DNA of 45,277 nucleotides, taken from contig PMYL01000041.1 in NCBI GenBank assembly GCA_003170825.1, forward strand, positions 1 to 45,277, written 5' to 3'. Shown here piece by piece: positions 1 through 9,704 of the stretch (within the stretch, counting starts at the first letter, position 1; each line of letters begins with the position of its first letter). The translations under genes were made by a program, and so were the position numbers. The notes under the pieces were generated by a model. The model was not told the origin of the DNA and made no database searches. It saw only the letters and a program-made list of their open reading frames with translations. Source of the stretch: Acidobacteriaceae bacterium. Lineage in GTDB: Bacteria; Acidobacteriota; Terriglobia; Terriglobales; Acidobacteriaceae.

Positions 1-2304
1 CGCGGGGTGGTGCAGGGAGTGGGGTTCCGGCCGTTTGTCTACCGGCTGGCGCGGGAGGAGGGGCTGACGGGGTTTATCGGCAACGATACGGACGGCGTGA
101 CGATTGAGGTGGAGGGGCCGTCGGATGGAGTGGAGGCGTTTCTGGCGCGGCTGCGCGCGGAGGCGCCGCCTTTGGCGCGGATTGATTCCGTTATTGTGCG
201 GGAGATGGCAGCGGCCGGGGAGGCCCTTGCCGGGCAGGCGGAGTTTCGGATCGTTGCCAGTGAGGTAAAAGGCCAGGTGAGCACGGGGATTCCGGCGGAT
301 GCGGCGACTTGCCCGGATTGCTTGCGGGAGTTGCTGGACCCGGTAGACCGGCGGTACCGGTATCCGTTTTTGAACTGCACCAACTGCGGGCCGCGGTTCA
401 CGATTACGCGGCGGATTCCTTACGACAGGCCGCAGACTTCGATGGCGAAGTTCAGGATGTGCGCGGCGTGCCAGGCCGAGTACGACGATCCAGGGAACAG
501 GCGATTCCATGCGCAGCCGAATGCGTGTTGGGAGTGCGGGCCTCGGGTGTGGCTGGTGGGAGCGGATGGGGCGGAGATTGCGGTGGATGACGCCGTGGCC
601 GCGGCCATTGACCGTTTGGCAGCCGGCGAGATCATGGCCATCAAGGGGGTTGGCGGGTTTCATCTGGGCGTGGACGCGTCGAATGAGGCGGCGGTGATGC
701 GGCTGAGGGAGCGCAAGCAGCGGTATGGGAAGCCGCTGGCGGTGATGGTCAAGGATGTAGAGGCGGCACGGGCGGCGTGCGCGCTGACGGCGCAGGACGA
801 GGCGCTGCTCACGACGGCGGCGCGGCCGATTGTGTTGGCGCGGAAGAAGGACGACGGCGGGATTGCGGATGGAGTGGCTCCAGGGATTCCGTGGCTGGGG
901 GTGTTTCTGCCCTATGCGCCGCTGCAGCATCTGCTGTTTGCGGATGGCCGGCTGCGGACGCTGGTGATGACCAGTGCGAACCTGAGCGAGGAGCCGATCG
1001 CGATCGACAACGAGGAGGCGCGGGCAAGACTGGGCGGGATTGCGGATGCGTTCCTGATGCACGACCGGGAGATTCTGCAGCGGTGCGACGATTCGGTGGC
1101 GGCGGTGGTGGATGGAGCGCCGCAGTTGATCCGGCGGGCAAGGGGGTTTGTGCCGCTGGGGGTGGAGTTGCCGCCAGGGTTGCATCTGGAAGCGCCGCCG
1201 CTGCTGGCCGTGGGCGGGCACTTGAAGAATGTGTTTGCGCTGGCGCAGGGACGGCACGTGTACCAGAGCCAGCATCTTGGAGATCTCGAAAATTTGACTG
1301 GGCTGGAATTTTTTCGCGAGTCGCTGGAGCACCTGATGCGCACATTTGAGATTGAGCCGGAGACGGTGGTGCACGATTTGCATCCGGGGTACCTGTCGAC
1401 CACATGGGCGAAGGAATGGGCGCGGGAGCGGGGACTGAGGCTGATCGCAGTCCAGCATCATCATGCGCATGTGGCCGGGTGCATGGCAGAGCATGGGCTG
1501 GATGGACCGGTGATCGGCCTGGCGCTCGATGGCACCGGCTACGGGACGGATGGGCGGATTTGGGGCGGGGAAGTGCTGGTGTGCAGGCTGGATGGGTTTG
1601 AGCGCTTTGCGCATCTGGAGTATGTGCCGATGCCGGGAGGCGAGGCGGCGATCTGGGAGCCGTGGCGGATGGCGCTGGGGCATTTGAGTGCGGCGGGGTT
1701 CGATGTTGGGTCGGCGGAGGTGCTGGGCCTCGTGGCCGCGAAGGACGCGGAGGTGCGGGTGCTGCGGCGGATGATGGAGCGCGGGGTGAATGCGCCGTTG
1801 ACTTCGAGCCTGGGAAGGCTGTTCGATGCTGCGGCAGCGGTGATGCTGGGGCGGAGGGTTGTGGACTACGAGGCACAGGCGGCGATCGAGCTTGAGGGGT
1901 TGGCGGTGGATGAAGGGGATGAGACCGGCTATGCGATGGAGATGACGGGCGGGGATTGGGCGGCGCGCGAGCCGATGAGGATTTGCGCTGGTCCGTTGTG
2001 GCGGGTGCTGGTGGAGGACTTGCGGGCCGGGGTGAGCAAGGCGCGGATTGCGGGACGATTTCATGCGGGGGTGGCCGCGGGCTTTGTGAAGGCGGCAGTG
2101 CTGGCGCGTGCGGCTACCGGCTTGGGACAGGTGGCGCTGAGCGGCGGATGCATGCATAACCGGCGGCTGGCGCGGTTGCTGCGGGTGGGGCTGGAGGCAG
2201 AGGGATTCGAGGTGTATCAGCACGCCCAGGTCAGCCCTGGCGATGGAGGGCTGAGTTACGGGCAGGCCGTGGTTGGGGCGGCGATGCTGGCGAAGCGCAG
2301 TTAG
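1..2304 (+). CDS. hypF: Carbamoyltransferase HypF, 5' end cut by window edge
   Basis: HypF makes the carbamoyl group from carbamoyl phosphate and ATP and loads it on HypE as thiocarboxamide, the precursor of the CN ligands of [NiFe] hydrogenases. The frame is open from base 1 and begins inside the acylphosphatase motif (VQGVGFRPFVYRLA), so only about 10-15 N-terminal residues are missing. Counting from the codon at base 7, the eight zinc cysteines lie at 102, 105, 124, 127, 152, 155, 174 and 177, exactly the family spacing CX2CX18CX2CX24CX2CX18CX2C. A YrdC-like domain follows (KGVGGFHLGVDA near residue 212), then a Kae1-like domain with HHHAHVAGC near residue 484. Its stop codon overlaps the stop of the convergent argA-like gene by 4 bp. 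The rest of the hyp operon must lie to the left. Confidence 0.95.
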   Translation, partial: RGVVQGVGFRPFVYRLAREEGLTGFIGNDTDGVTIEVEGPSDGVEAFLARLRAEAPPLARIDSVIVREMAAAGEALAGQAEFRIVASEVKGQVSTGIPADAATCPDCLRELLDPVDRRYRYPFLNCTNCGPRFTITRRIPYDRPQTSMAKFRMCAACQAEYDDPGNRRFHAQPNACWECGPRVWLVGADGAEIAVDDAVAAAIDRLAAGEIMAIKGVGGFHLGVDASNEAAVMRLRERKQRYGKPLAVMVKDVEAARAACALTAQDEALLTTAARPIVLARKKDDGGIADGVAPGIPWLGVFLPYAPLQHLLFADGRLRTLVMTSANLSEEPIAIDNEEARARLGGIADAFLMHDREILQRCDDSVAAVVDGAPQLIRRARGFVPLGVELPPGLHLEAPPLLAVGGHLKNVFALAQGRHVYQSQHLGDLENLTGLEFFRESLEHLMRTFEIEPETVVHDLHPGYLSTTWAKEWARERGLRLIAVQHHHAHVAGCMAEHGLDGPVIGLALDGTGYGTDGRIWGGEVLVCRLDGFERFAHLEYVPMPGGEAAIWEPWRMALGHLSAAGFDVGSAEVLGLVAAKDAEVRVLRRMMERGVNAPLTSSLGRLFDAAAAVMLGRRVVDYEAQAAIELEGLAVDEGDETGYAMEMTGGDWAAREPMRICAGPLWRVLVEDLRAGVSKARIAGRFHAGVAAGFVKAAVLARAATGLGQVALSGGCMHNRRLARLLRVGLEAEGFEVYQHAQVSPGDGGLSYGQAVVGAAMLAKRS

Positions 2305-2822
2305 CCGGAGAAGCGCACTAACTGCTGGGCTTCCTCGCGGGGGCCAAGGATGGACATGCGGGGAATGCGGCCGCGCACCATGGCGACTTCGTCGCAGCGG
2401 TGCAGGCGCGGGCAGGACTGGCAGTCTTTGAAGATTTTGTCGGGAAGTTCGGCCTTGTCTTCGACCGTGCGGAATCCGTATTTGAAGAAGAAGTCGGGGA
2501 TGCGCGTGAAGAGGCAGACGGATTGGACGCCGTGCCCTTCGGCTTCCTCGATGAGCGCGCCGAGGATGCGGCCGCCGGCGCCCTGGCCCTTGGCCTCAGG
2601 CTTGACCACGATGGAGCGCACCTCAGAGAGGTGCGGACCATAGAGATGGAGCGCGCCGCAGCCGAGGAAGACGCCGCCATCGGACTCGGCGACGGTGAAG
2701 TCGCGAATGTTTTCGCAGATCTCGGCGAAGGGGCGCTTGAGCAGCGTGCCGTCGGCGGAGAGCGAGTTCACCAGGTCGTAGACGTTGGAGGCGTCCTGGA
2801 GCAGGGCCTTACGCACTAGCAT
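2301..2822 (-). CDS. ArgA-like GNAT amino-acid N-acetyltransferase
   Basis: A 173-residue GNAT protein, probably the N-acetylglutamate synthase that starts the arginine pathway (acetyl-CoA + glutamate). Seen: the acetyl-CoA loop region VRSIVVKPEAKGQGAGGRIL, the C-terminal GNAT strand with FFFKYGF, and a tail with LPDKIFKDC and three cysteines (C-x2-C-x5-C) followed by DEVAM, typical of short ArgA proteins. It lacks the kinase-like domain of E. coli ArgA. The start overlaps the 3' end of argH by 14 bp, so it is the last gene of the arg operon. This matches the ArgH-ArgA fusions known in some bacteria. Substrate is inferred from family and context. Confidence 0.8.
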   Translation of the reverse strand: MLVRKALLQDASNVYDLVNSLSADGTLLKRPFAEICENIRDFTVAESDGGVFLGCGALHLYGPHLSEVRSIVVKPEAKGQGAGGRILGALIEEAEGHGVQSVCLFTRIPDFFFKYGFRTVEDKAELPDKIFKDCQSCPRLHRCDEVAMVRGRIPRMSILGPREEAQQLVRFSG

Positions 2823-4251
2823 CAGCAGCCTCCTGAGTGAAAGTAGTTAGCGCGGCGATGCGCTGCGGTGCGGCGGCCAGCGCCTGACGCACGCGTTCGC
2901 ACGCGGTTCCGCCGATCACGTCGTGGCAGTCGAGCGTGGCGGCGAGCGCGATGGCGGGGAAAAAGTCCTCAGCGAACTCGGGGCCAAAACTGCGCAGTTC
3001 ATCGAGAGTAAGGCCGCCCAGCTCCACACCTTTTTCCATGGCGAAGCGCACGGCATTGCCGATCTTCTCGTGCGCGGTACGGAAGGGAACGCCCTTGTGG
3101 ACGAGGTAAGTGGCCGCGGCCATTGCATTGAGATAGCCGGACTGCGCCGCCTGGTTCATGCGCTCGCGGTTGAACTGAAGGGCGGCGGTGAAGCGCGCCA
3201 CCAGGCTCAGCATTTGCGGCACAAAACTGACGGAAAATGCCGGCTCCTGGGTCTCCTGCATGTCCTTATTGTAGGCCAGAGGCAGGCCTTTGAGTTGAAG
3301 CGTGACGGCCTGGGCCGCGCCGTGGATGCGGCCGACTTTGGCGCGGATCAGCTCGGTGAGGTCGGGATTCTTCTTCTGCGGCATGGCGCTGGAGCCGGTG
3401 GAAAAGGCCTCCGGCAGCGTGACAAAGTTGAACTCCGCGGTTGCGAACAGCGTGATCTCCTCGGCGAAACGGCTCAGGTGCAGGCCGACGAAGGTGAGCG
3501 CGTGAAGGTACTCGAGAATGAAGTCGCGATCGCCGGTGGCATCGATGGAGTTGGCGGTGGGAGCGGTGAAACCCAGTTCGCGCGCGGCGATTGCGCGGTC
3601 GAGCGCGAGCGTTGCTCCGGCCACTGCGCCCGAACCAAGCGGGCACTCGTTAAGCCGCGCCGCGCAATCGTTGAGGCGCGCGGCGTCGCGCAAAATCATT
3701 TCAACGTAAGCGAGCAGCGAGTGGGCAACGAGTACGGGCTCTGCACGTTGCAGGTGCGTGTAGCTGGGCATCACGGAGTCGCCGGCGGCGTGGGCCTGCT
3801 CGACGAGCGCACTGGCCCATGCGGCAAGAGCTTCAACCACGAGGCCGATTTGTTTGCGCACGTAGAGGCGCAGGTCAGTAGCGATCTGCTCGTTGCGGCT
3901 GCGGCCGGTGTGGAGTTTGAGGCCGAGCGAACCAATGCGCTCCACCAACGAGAGCTCGACGAAGTGATGAATGTCCTCGGCGGATGGGTGGTTGCGCACC
4001 AGCGCCTGGCCCGCTTCGGATGCGTGCTCGGCGGCAATTGCATCGAGCGCGGCGCGGAGCTCCGCTCCTTCATCCTTTGTAAGGATGTTAGTGGCGACGA
4101 GGGCGGATGCGTGCGCTTTGCTGGCGGCTACCTCCTGAGGAAGAAGCCGCCAATCGAACACAATCGACCGTTGCCACGCTTCAAACTCCGCGTCCAGCGG
4201 CTCACGAAATCTGCCCGACCACATCTTCCCGGATTGTTGTTCGTTGAACAT
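2809..4251 (-). CDS. argH: Argininosuccinate lyase
   Basis: ArgH cleaves argininosuccinate to arginine and fumarate in the cytoplasm, the last step of arginine synthesis. The 480-residue protein has the fumarase/ASL superfamily signature GSSAMPQKKNPD around residue 285, carrying the mobile catalytic-serine loop, and the N-terminal KMWSGRF typical of ArgH. Length is slightly above the usual 455-470 because of a short N-terminal extension and a C-terminal tail. It lies 20 bp after argG and overlaps the downstream acetyltransferase gene, which indicates a single transcript. Confidence 0.95.
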   Translation of the reverse strand: MFNEQQSGKMWSGRFREPLDAEFEAWQRSIVFDWRLLPQEVAASKAHASALVATNILTKDEGAELRAALDAIAAEHASEAGQALVRNHPSAEDIHHFVELSLVERIGSLGLKLHTGRSRNEQIATDLRLYVRKQIGLVVEALAAWASALVEQAHAAGDSVMPSYTHLQRAEPVLVAHSLLAYVEMILRDAARLNDCAARLNECPLGSGAVAGATLALDRAIAARELGFTAPTANSIDATGDRDFILEYLHALTFVGLHLSRFAEEITLFATAEFNFVTLPEAFSTGSSAMPQKKNPDLTELIRAKVGRIHGAAQAVTLQLKGLPLAYNKDMQETQEPAFSVSFVPQMLSLVARFTAALQFNRERMNQAAQSGYLNAMAAATYLVHKGVPFRTAHEKIGNAVRFAMEKGVELGGLTLDELRSFGPEFAEDFFPAIALAATLDCHDVIGGTACERVRQALAAAPQRIAALTTFTQEAADASA

Positions 4252-4271
4252 TGCTTTAAGCGTACCTCATG

Positions 4272-5624
<1,353 letters not shown>

Positions 5625-5793
5625 CTAAAAAAACGTGAATCGTGGTTCGTTGATCGTGATCAGTTTACACGTACCACGGTTTGCTGGTGAGTCGGTGAAT
5701 CGAGAGTACTGTCTCGGTTTGAGTTATCGAAAATGTTCTTGCCTCTGGCCATTCATACATAGCCCAATAACTTCTTCCATTTTCCCTCCGGAA

Positions 5794-6603
5794 CTATCCT
5801 AGATTGTTACTTTTTAACCATTCTAATATCTGTTCATACCCGAGGCCAGCGGCAGCGGCTGATTTTTTGGCGAATGCGCGCGCGCCACTTGCACTCGCCT
5901 TTGATTTCCACGGCTCCGGTCTACCAAGTTGATCTAGGCACCCTCGACGCAGTTGAGCCCAAGAATGATTCTTTTCGCTTTTGAGTGCGCAGAGAGTCAT
6001 ACTAATGGGATCATTGCGCACTGTTGCTACCTGGCCCTCGATTTCGTCGTGGCCTTTCTTGCTAAGGGGAATCGGAGGGCGGCCGTCCCGGATTGGATGG
6101 TGCAACTCGATGTCCTGACCAAGAGCAACATTCGTGACCAAACAAGTCTTAACAGCTTCACGACACAAGTCGCGCGCGTTTCCGCCGAGCAGGAAACGAT
6201 CTGTTGCGAGTTGCTCTGCGGCCACCCACTGTTTGAGGGAATTGAGCGCCAAACAAAAAGCACGAAATTTATCCGGCAATATCTCCTTCATCGATTGCGG
6301 CAATGGGTTATCATTCAGAAAATCCCGCACGGGACCCGCGTTTACAGCGAGCTTAGCAGACTCGGTCAACAGAATTTCACCCAATGTATCCATGAGATCA
6401 CGGAAGGATCCACGCGGAACTTTACAATTCAGAGCTTTGCTGTCGGTTTTGTACAGATCTCGGTAGTACTCAGCGTATTCCTTGAGCAAATTCAGTTTTT
6501 CGGGTTTCTTTAACTCTTGTTTGTTTTTCGGTCTGTTGTATGCCACGGGAGGCTCCTTCCAATCAGGAAGAGAAAAATTCAACTTGCTACGATCCAACTT
6601 CAT
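5794..6603 (-). CDS. Unknown protein with LHH/HNH-like nuclease motif, inside arg operon
   Basis: Not recognised as a named family. The 269-residue, soluble, Lys-rich protein contains IELHHPIRDGRPPIPLS followed by KKGH (His168, His169, His185). The two-His, 15-residue gap, His layout resembles WHH/LHH-type members of the HNH/ENDO VII superfamily, which lack the central Asn. No signal peptide or membrane segment is seen. The C-terminal part is Ala/Lys-rich and helical. Its ATG overlaps the argF stop as ATGA, so it is probably translationally coupled to argF. Base composition is clearly AT-richer than argF and argG. It could be a defence or toxin-type nuclease, or an unrelated protein with a chance motif; nuclease activity is inference only. 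Confidence 0.7.
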   Translation of the reverse strand: MKLDRSKLNFSLPDWKEPPVAYNRPKNKQELKKPEKLNLLKEYAEYYRDLYKTDSKALNCKVPRGSFRDLMDTLGEILLTESAKLAVNAGPVRDFLNDNPLPQSMKEILPDKFRAFCLALNSLKQWVAAEQLATDRFLLGGNARDLCREAVKTCLVTNVALGQDIELHHPIRDGRPPIPLSKKGHDEIEGQVATVRNDPISMTLCALKSEKNHSWAQLRRGCLDQLGRPEPWKSKASASGARAFAKKSAAAAGLGYEQILEWLKSNNLG

Positions 6604-7628
6604 TGTTGCTGAATGCTTACTCCGTTGGCGAGCCCGCCCAGCAACAACAGCAGCAGCGCTTTTTGCGCGTGCAGGCGATTTTCGGCCTGATCAAAGACAA
6701 TCGATTGTGGGCTATCGATCACCTGGTCGGTGACTTCGGCATTGCGGCGCGCGGGCAGGCAGTGCATGAAAACAGCATGAGGCGCGGCCTTCTGCATCAG
6801 CGCTTCGTTCACCTGGAAGGGCCGGAAGATGGGCTCGCGCTTGGTGGACTCGTGCTCGAAGCCCATGCTGACGCACACGTCGGTGTAGATCGCGTCCGCG
6901 CCTTCGGCGGCGAGTTGCGGGTCCTGCAGCAGGCGCAGTTCGCAGCCGTTGGCTTGTGCAATCTCCCGCGCCAGTGTGACGATCTCGATCTCCGGCGAGT
7001 AGCCGCGCGGCGTGGCCACGGTGACGTTGGCGCCCAGTTGCGCGCCGGTGAGCATGAGCGAGTGGCAGACGTTGTTGCCGTCGCCGACGTAAGTGAAGTT
7101 GAGCCCGGCCGCGGAGCCGAAGCGCTCTTCGAGGGTCATGAAATCGGCCAGCGCCTGGCAGGGATGCTCGAAGTCGGAGAGCGCGTTGATGACCGGCACG
7201 CGGGAGTTGGCGGCCATTTCAGTGATGGTATCGTGCGCGTAGGTGCGCAGCACGATGACATCGACCCAGCGCTCGACATTGCGCGCGATGTCGGCGATGG
7301 ACTCGCGCTCGCCGAGCGGCGAGCTGGTCTGATCGACGAAGATGGCGTTGCCGCCCATGGTGTTGATGCCGGCCTCGAAGCTGAGCCGCGTGCGCAGGCT
7401 GGCCTTCTCGAACATGAGCACCATCTGCCTGGCGTCGAGGGCATGGCGGTACTCGCGGGGATTGCGCTTGACCTCGTGGCCCAGCTTGAGGATGGCGCGC
7501 ACTTCGGCGCTGGACAGATCGGCGATGGAGCACATGTCCTCGCCATTCAGCCGCGCGGCGGCGGCAAGAACATCGGGGTCCTTGGCGACGGGCACGGCGG
7601 GCGATTCGATGAGAGTTTTGCTAGCCAT
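6600..7628 (-). CDS. argF: Ornithine carbamoyltransferase
   Basis: ArgF transfers the carbamoyl group to ornithine, giving citrulline. Seen in the 342-residue protein: carbamoyl-phosphate loop FEKASLRTR (73-81), HPCQ (155-158), the ornithine-binding SMG loop in DVCVSMG (254-256), and HCLPARR (289-295). The SMG loop argues for true ornithine rather than acetyl- or succinylornithine as substrate. The N terminus is about 25 residues longer than usual. It overlaps argD by 8 bp upstream and an unknown gene by 4 bp downstream. Confidence 0.94.
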   Translation of the reverse strand: MASKTLIESPAVPVAKDPDVLAAAARLNGEDMCSIADLSSAEVRAILKLGHEVKRNPREYRHALDARQMVLMFEKASLRTRLSFEAGINTMGGNAIFVDQTSSPLGERESIADIARNVERWVDVIVLRTYAHDTITEMAANSRVPVINALSDFEHPCQALADFMTLEERFGSAAGLNFTYVGDGNNVCHSLMLTGAQLGANVTVATPRGYSPEIEIVTLAREIAQANGCELRLLQDPQLAAEGADAIYTDVCVSMGFEHESTKREPIFRPFQVNEALMQKAAPHAVFMHCLPARRNAEVTDQVIDSPQSIVFDQAENRLHAQKALLLLLLGGLANGVSIQQQ

Positions 7629-8889
7629 GGGTTTTACCTCCTGCGGAGTGGGCTACGGTTTCGGCTACGGCGGGCGCGGCTGCGTATTCCGTGAAGACTT
7701 CGTCGAGCGCCGCGATGGTGGTGTCCACATGGGCGCGCTCGAAGATGTAGGGCGGCAGGAAACGCAACGCCGTATCGCTGGTGCAGTTGATGATGACGCG
7801 GCGCTTGAGCATTTCGGTGACGGCGTGCTTGGCCAGGCCGGCGGAGTTGAGTTCGGCGGCGATCATCAGACCTGCTCCGCGCACATCGACGATATAGGAA
7901 TGGCGTTCGGCCAGCGAGCGCAGTTGCGCCTGGAAGTAGCCGCCGATCTCTGCGACGTGGGCGAGCAGATTCTCTTTTTCGATGTAGTCGATAACGGCGG
8001 TGGCGACGGCGCAGGCCAGCGGGCCTCCGCCGAAGGTGGTGCCGTGCATGCCCGCATGGAAGGCGCGGGCTACCTCATTGGTGCAGAGCGTGGCGCCCAT
8101 GGGAATGCCGCCGGCCAGAGGCTTGGCCAGGGTGGTGATGTCTGGCTGAATGCCGAAGTGCTGATAGGAGCACCACTTTCCGGTGCGGCCCAGGCCGGCC
8201 TGAATTTCATCGGCGATCACCAAGGCTCCCGTCGAGTCGGCCAGCGCGCGCGCCTCTGCGAAAAATTCCTGCGTAAGCGGACGTACGCCGCCCTCGCCCT
8301 GAATGGCTTCGAGGAGGATGGCGCAGACTTCATTCGAGAATTTGGCGCGCAGATCGGCTACGTCGTTGAACTTCACAAACTCGAAGCCGGGAACGACCGG
8401 AGCGAAGGGCAAGCGGTACTTTTCCTTATGGGTGGCCGAGATGGAGCCAAAAGTGCGGCCGTGGAAGCTCTGCTCGAGAACCAGGAATTTGGTTCCGATC
8501 TGCCTGCCTTCCTCGCGCAGGACTCCAGCGTGAGCGCGCGCCAGCTTGAGCGCGGCCTCGACGGCTTCAGTGCCCGAGTTGGAAAAGTAAACGCGGTCCA
8601 TGCCGGTGAGTCTGGTAACTCGCTCGGCCAGATCCGCCATCTTATCATTGAAGTAGTAGTTGGAGGCATTGATCAGCGTGCAACTCTGCCTGGCGATGGC
8701 TTCTTCAATCACCTTGCAGCGGTAGCCGAGCGCGTTGACGCCGATGCCGCTGAGCAGGTCGAGATAGCGATCGCCGTTCTCGTCGATCAGATGCACGTCC
8801 TCGCCCGCTACAAATAAAACGGGAAAGCGATCGTAAGTATGGATGAGCAGCCGCGCCTCGGCGGCTTGAATCTGTTCCAGCTTGGTCAT
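7621..8889 (-). CDS. argD: Acetylornithine aminotransferase
   Basis: A class III PLP aminotransferase converting N-acetylglutamate semialdehyde to N-acetylornithine with glutamate as donor. In 422 residues: NSGTEA (104-109, phosphate binding), SFHGRT (141-146), DEIQ (227-230, the Asp that binds the PLP pyridine N), and Lys256 in TLAKPLAGG, the Schiff-base lysine. The gene lies 10 bp after argB and overlaps argF by 8 bp. Some ArgD proteins also serve lysine synthesis (DapC activity); sequence alone does not decide this. Confidence 0.93.
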   Translation of the reverse strand: MTKLEQIQAAEARLLIHTYDRFPVLFVAGEDVHLIDENGDRYLDLLSGIGVNALGYRCKVIEEAIARQSCTLINASNYYFNDKMADLAERVTRLTGMDRVYFSNSGTEAVEAALKLARAHAGVLREEGRQIGTKFLVLEQSFHGRTFGSISATHKEKYRLPFAPVVPGFEFVKFNDVADLRAKFSNEVCAILLEAIQGEGGVRPLTQEFFAEARALADSTGALVIADEIQAGLGRTGKWCSYQHFGIQPDITTLAKPLAGGIPMGATLCTNEVARAFHAGMHGTTFGGGPLACAVATAVIDYIEKENLLAHVAEIGGYFQAQLRSLAERHSYIVDVRGAGLMIAAELNSAGLAKHAVTEMLKRRVIINCTSDTALRFLPPYIFERAHVDTTIAALDEVFTEYAAAPAVAETVAHSAGGKTHG

Positions 8890-8899
8890 TTCCTTCTCC

Positions 8900-9682
8900 T
8901 CAGGCCACCATCACTTCGGTGCCGTATGCTACGCGGGAACTGCACAGATCTGGCAACGAACCGGCAGCCTCGGCGGGTAATATGCGAACGCGCTTGACGC
9001 CGTTCAACAGAGCCTCTCGGCAGGCGCTCAACTTGGGCAACATGCCGCCGGAGATGACGGCGCTCTTGGCCATCTCCGCAATTTGATCGATAGACAGCCA
9101 TCGGAGCACCTCGCCGTTCGCGCCTTTGACGCCGGGGACGTCGGTGAGGAAGACGAGCGCATCGGCGTGGCAGGCGATGGCGCAGGCCGCGGCCATTTCG
9201 TCGGCGTTGACGTTGTAGTACTCGCCGTCGAAGCCGAGGGCCATGGACGAGAGGACGGGCACGCCGTTCAGATTCCAGATGGCCTCGATCCAGCGCGGAT
9301 CGCTGGCGACGATCTCGCCCACGTAGCCGAGGTCGGGCGCGGTGCGTTTTTTGCGGGCGCGGAAGAGCAGGCCGTCGCCGCCGGAGAGGCCTACGGCGGG
9401 CTGGCCGTGGGCGCCTAGAGCTGCGACGAGACCCTTGTTCACTTTGCCTGCGAGAACCATCAACGCGACGTCGCGGGTTTCCGCATCGGTGACGCGCAGG
9501 CCGGCGACGAATTCGCTCTGCTTGCCCAGGGCCTTCAACATGCGGGTCAACTGCGCGCCGCCGCCGTGGACCACGGCCACCTGATTGCCGTCGCGGACCA
9601 ACTCAGTGATGGCGCGCGTGCAGCCTTCCAGCAGCGACGGAGTCTCCAGGCCCGCTCCACCCAATTTGACGACGTACTTCAT
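8900..9682 (-). CDS. argB: Acetylglutamate kinase
   Basis: ArgB phosphorylates N-acetylglutamate. The 260-residue protein is of the short E. coli-like size and belongs to the amino acid kinase family: KLGGAG near the N terminus (Lys6), HGGGAQ (39-44) and LSGGDG near residue 100. It lacks the long N-terminal helix that arginine-inhibited hexameric ArgB enzymes carry, so feedback control by arginine at this enzyme is not predicted. It sits between argC and argD in the operon, 22 bp after argC. Confidence 0.92.
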   Translation of the reverse strand: MKYVVKLGGAGLETPSLLEGCTRAITELVRDGNQVAVVHGGGAQLTRMLKALGKQSEFVAGLRVTDAETRDVALMVLAGKVNKGLVAALGAHGQPAVGLSGGDGLLFRARKKRTAPDLGYVGEIVASDPRWIEAIWNLNGVPVLSSMALGFDGEYYNVNADEMAAACAIACHADALVFLTDVPGVKGANGEVLRWLSIDQIAEMAKSAVISGGMLPKLSACREALLNGVKRVRILPAEAAGSLPDLCSSRVAYGTEVMVA

Positions 9683-9704
9683 TTCAGGCCCTCCGCGGCT
9701 AGTT

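Noticed and set aside
809..1876. 355-codon minus-strand ORF rich in Pro/Ala/Ser/Arg
   Set aside because: Antisense shadow of hypF, whose zinc motifs and domains are intact on the plus strand.
6540..8817. Long plus-strand ORFs of 384 and 491 codons
   Set aside because: Antisense to argF and argD, which have full catalytic motifs.
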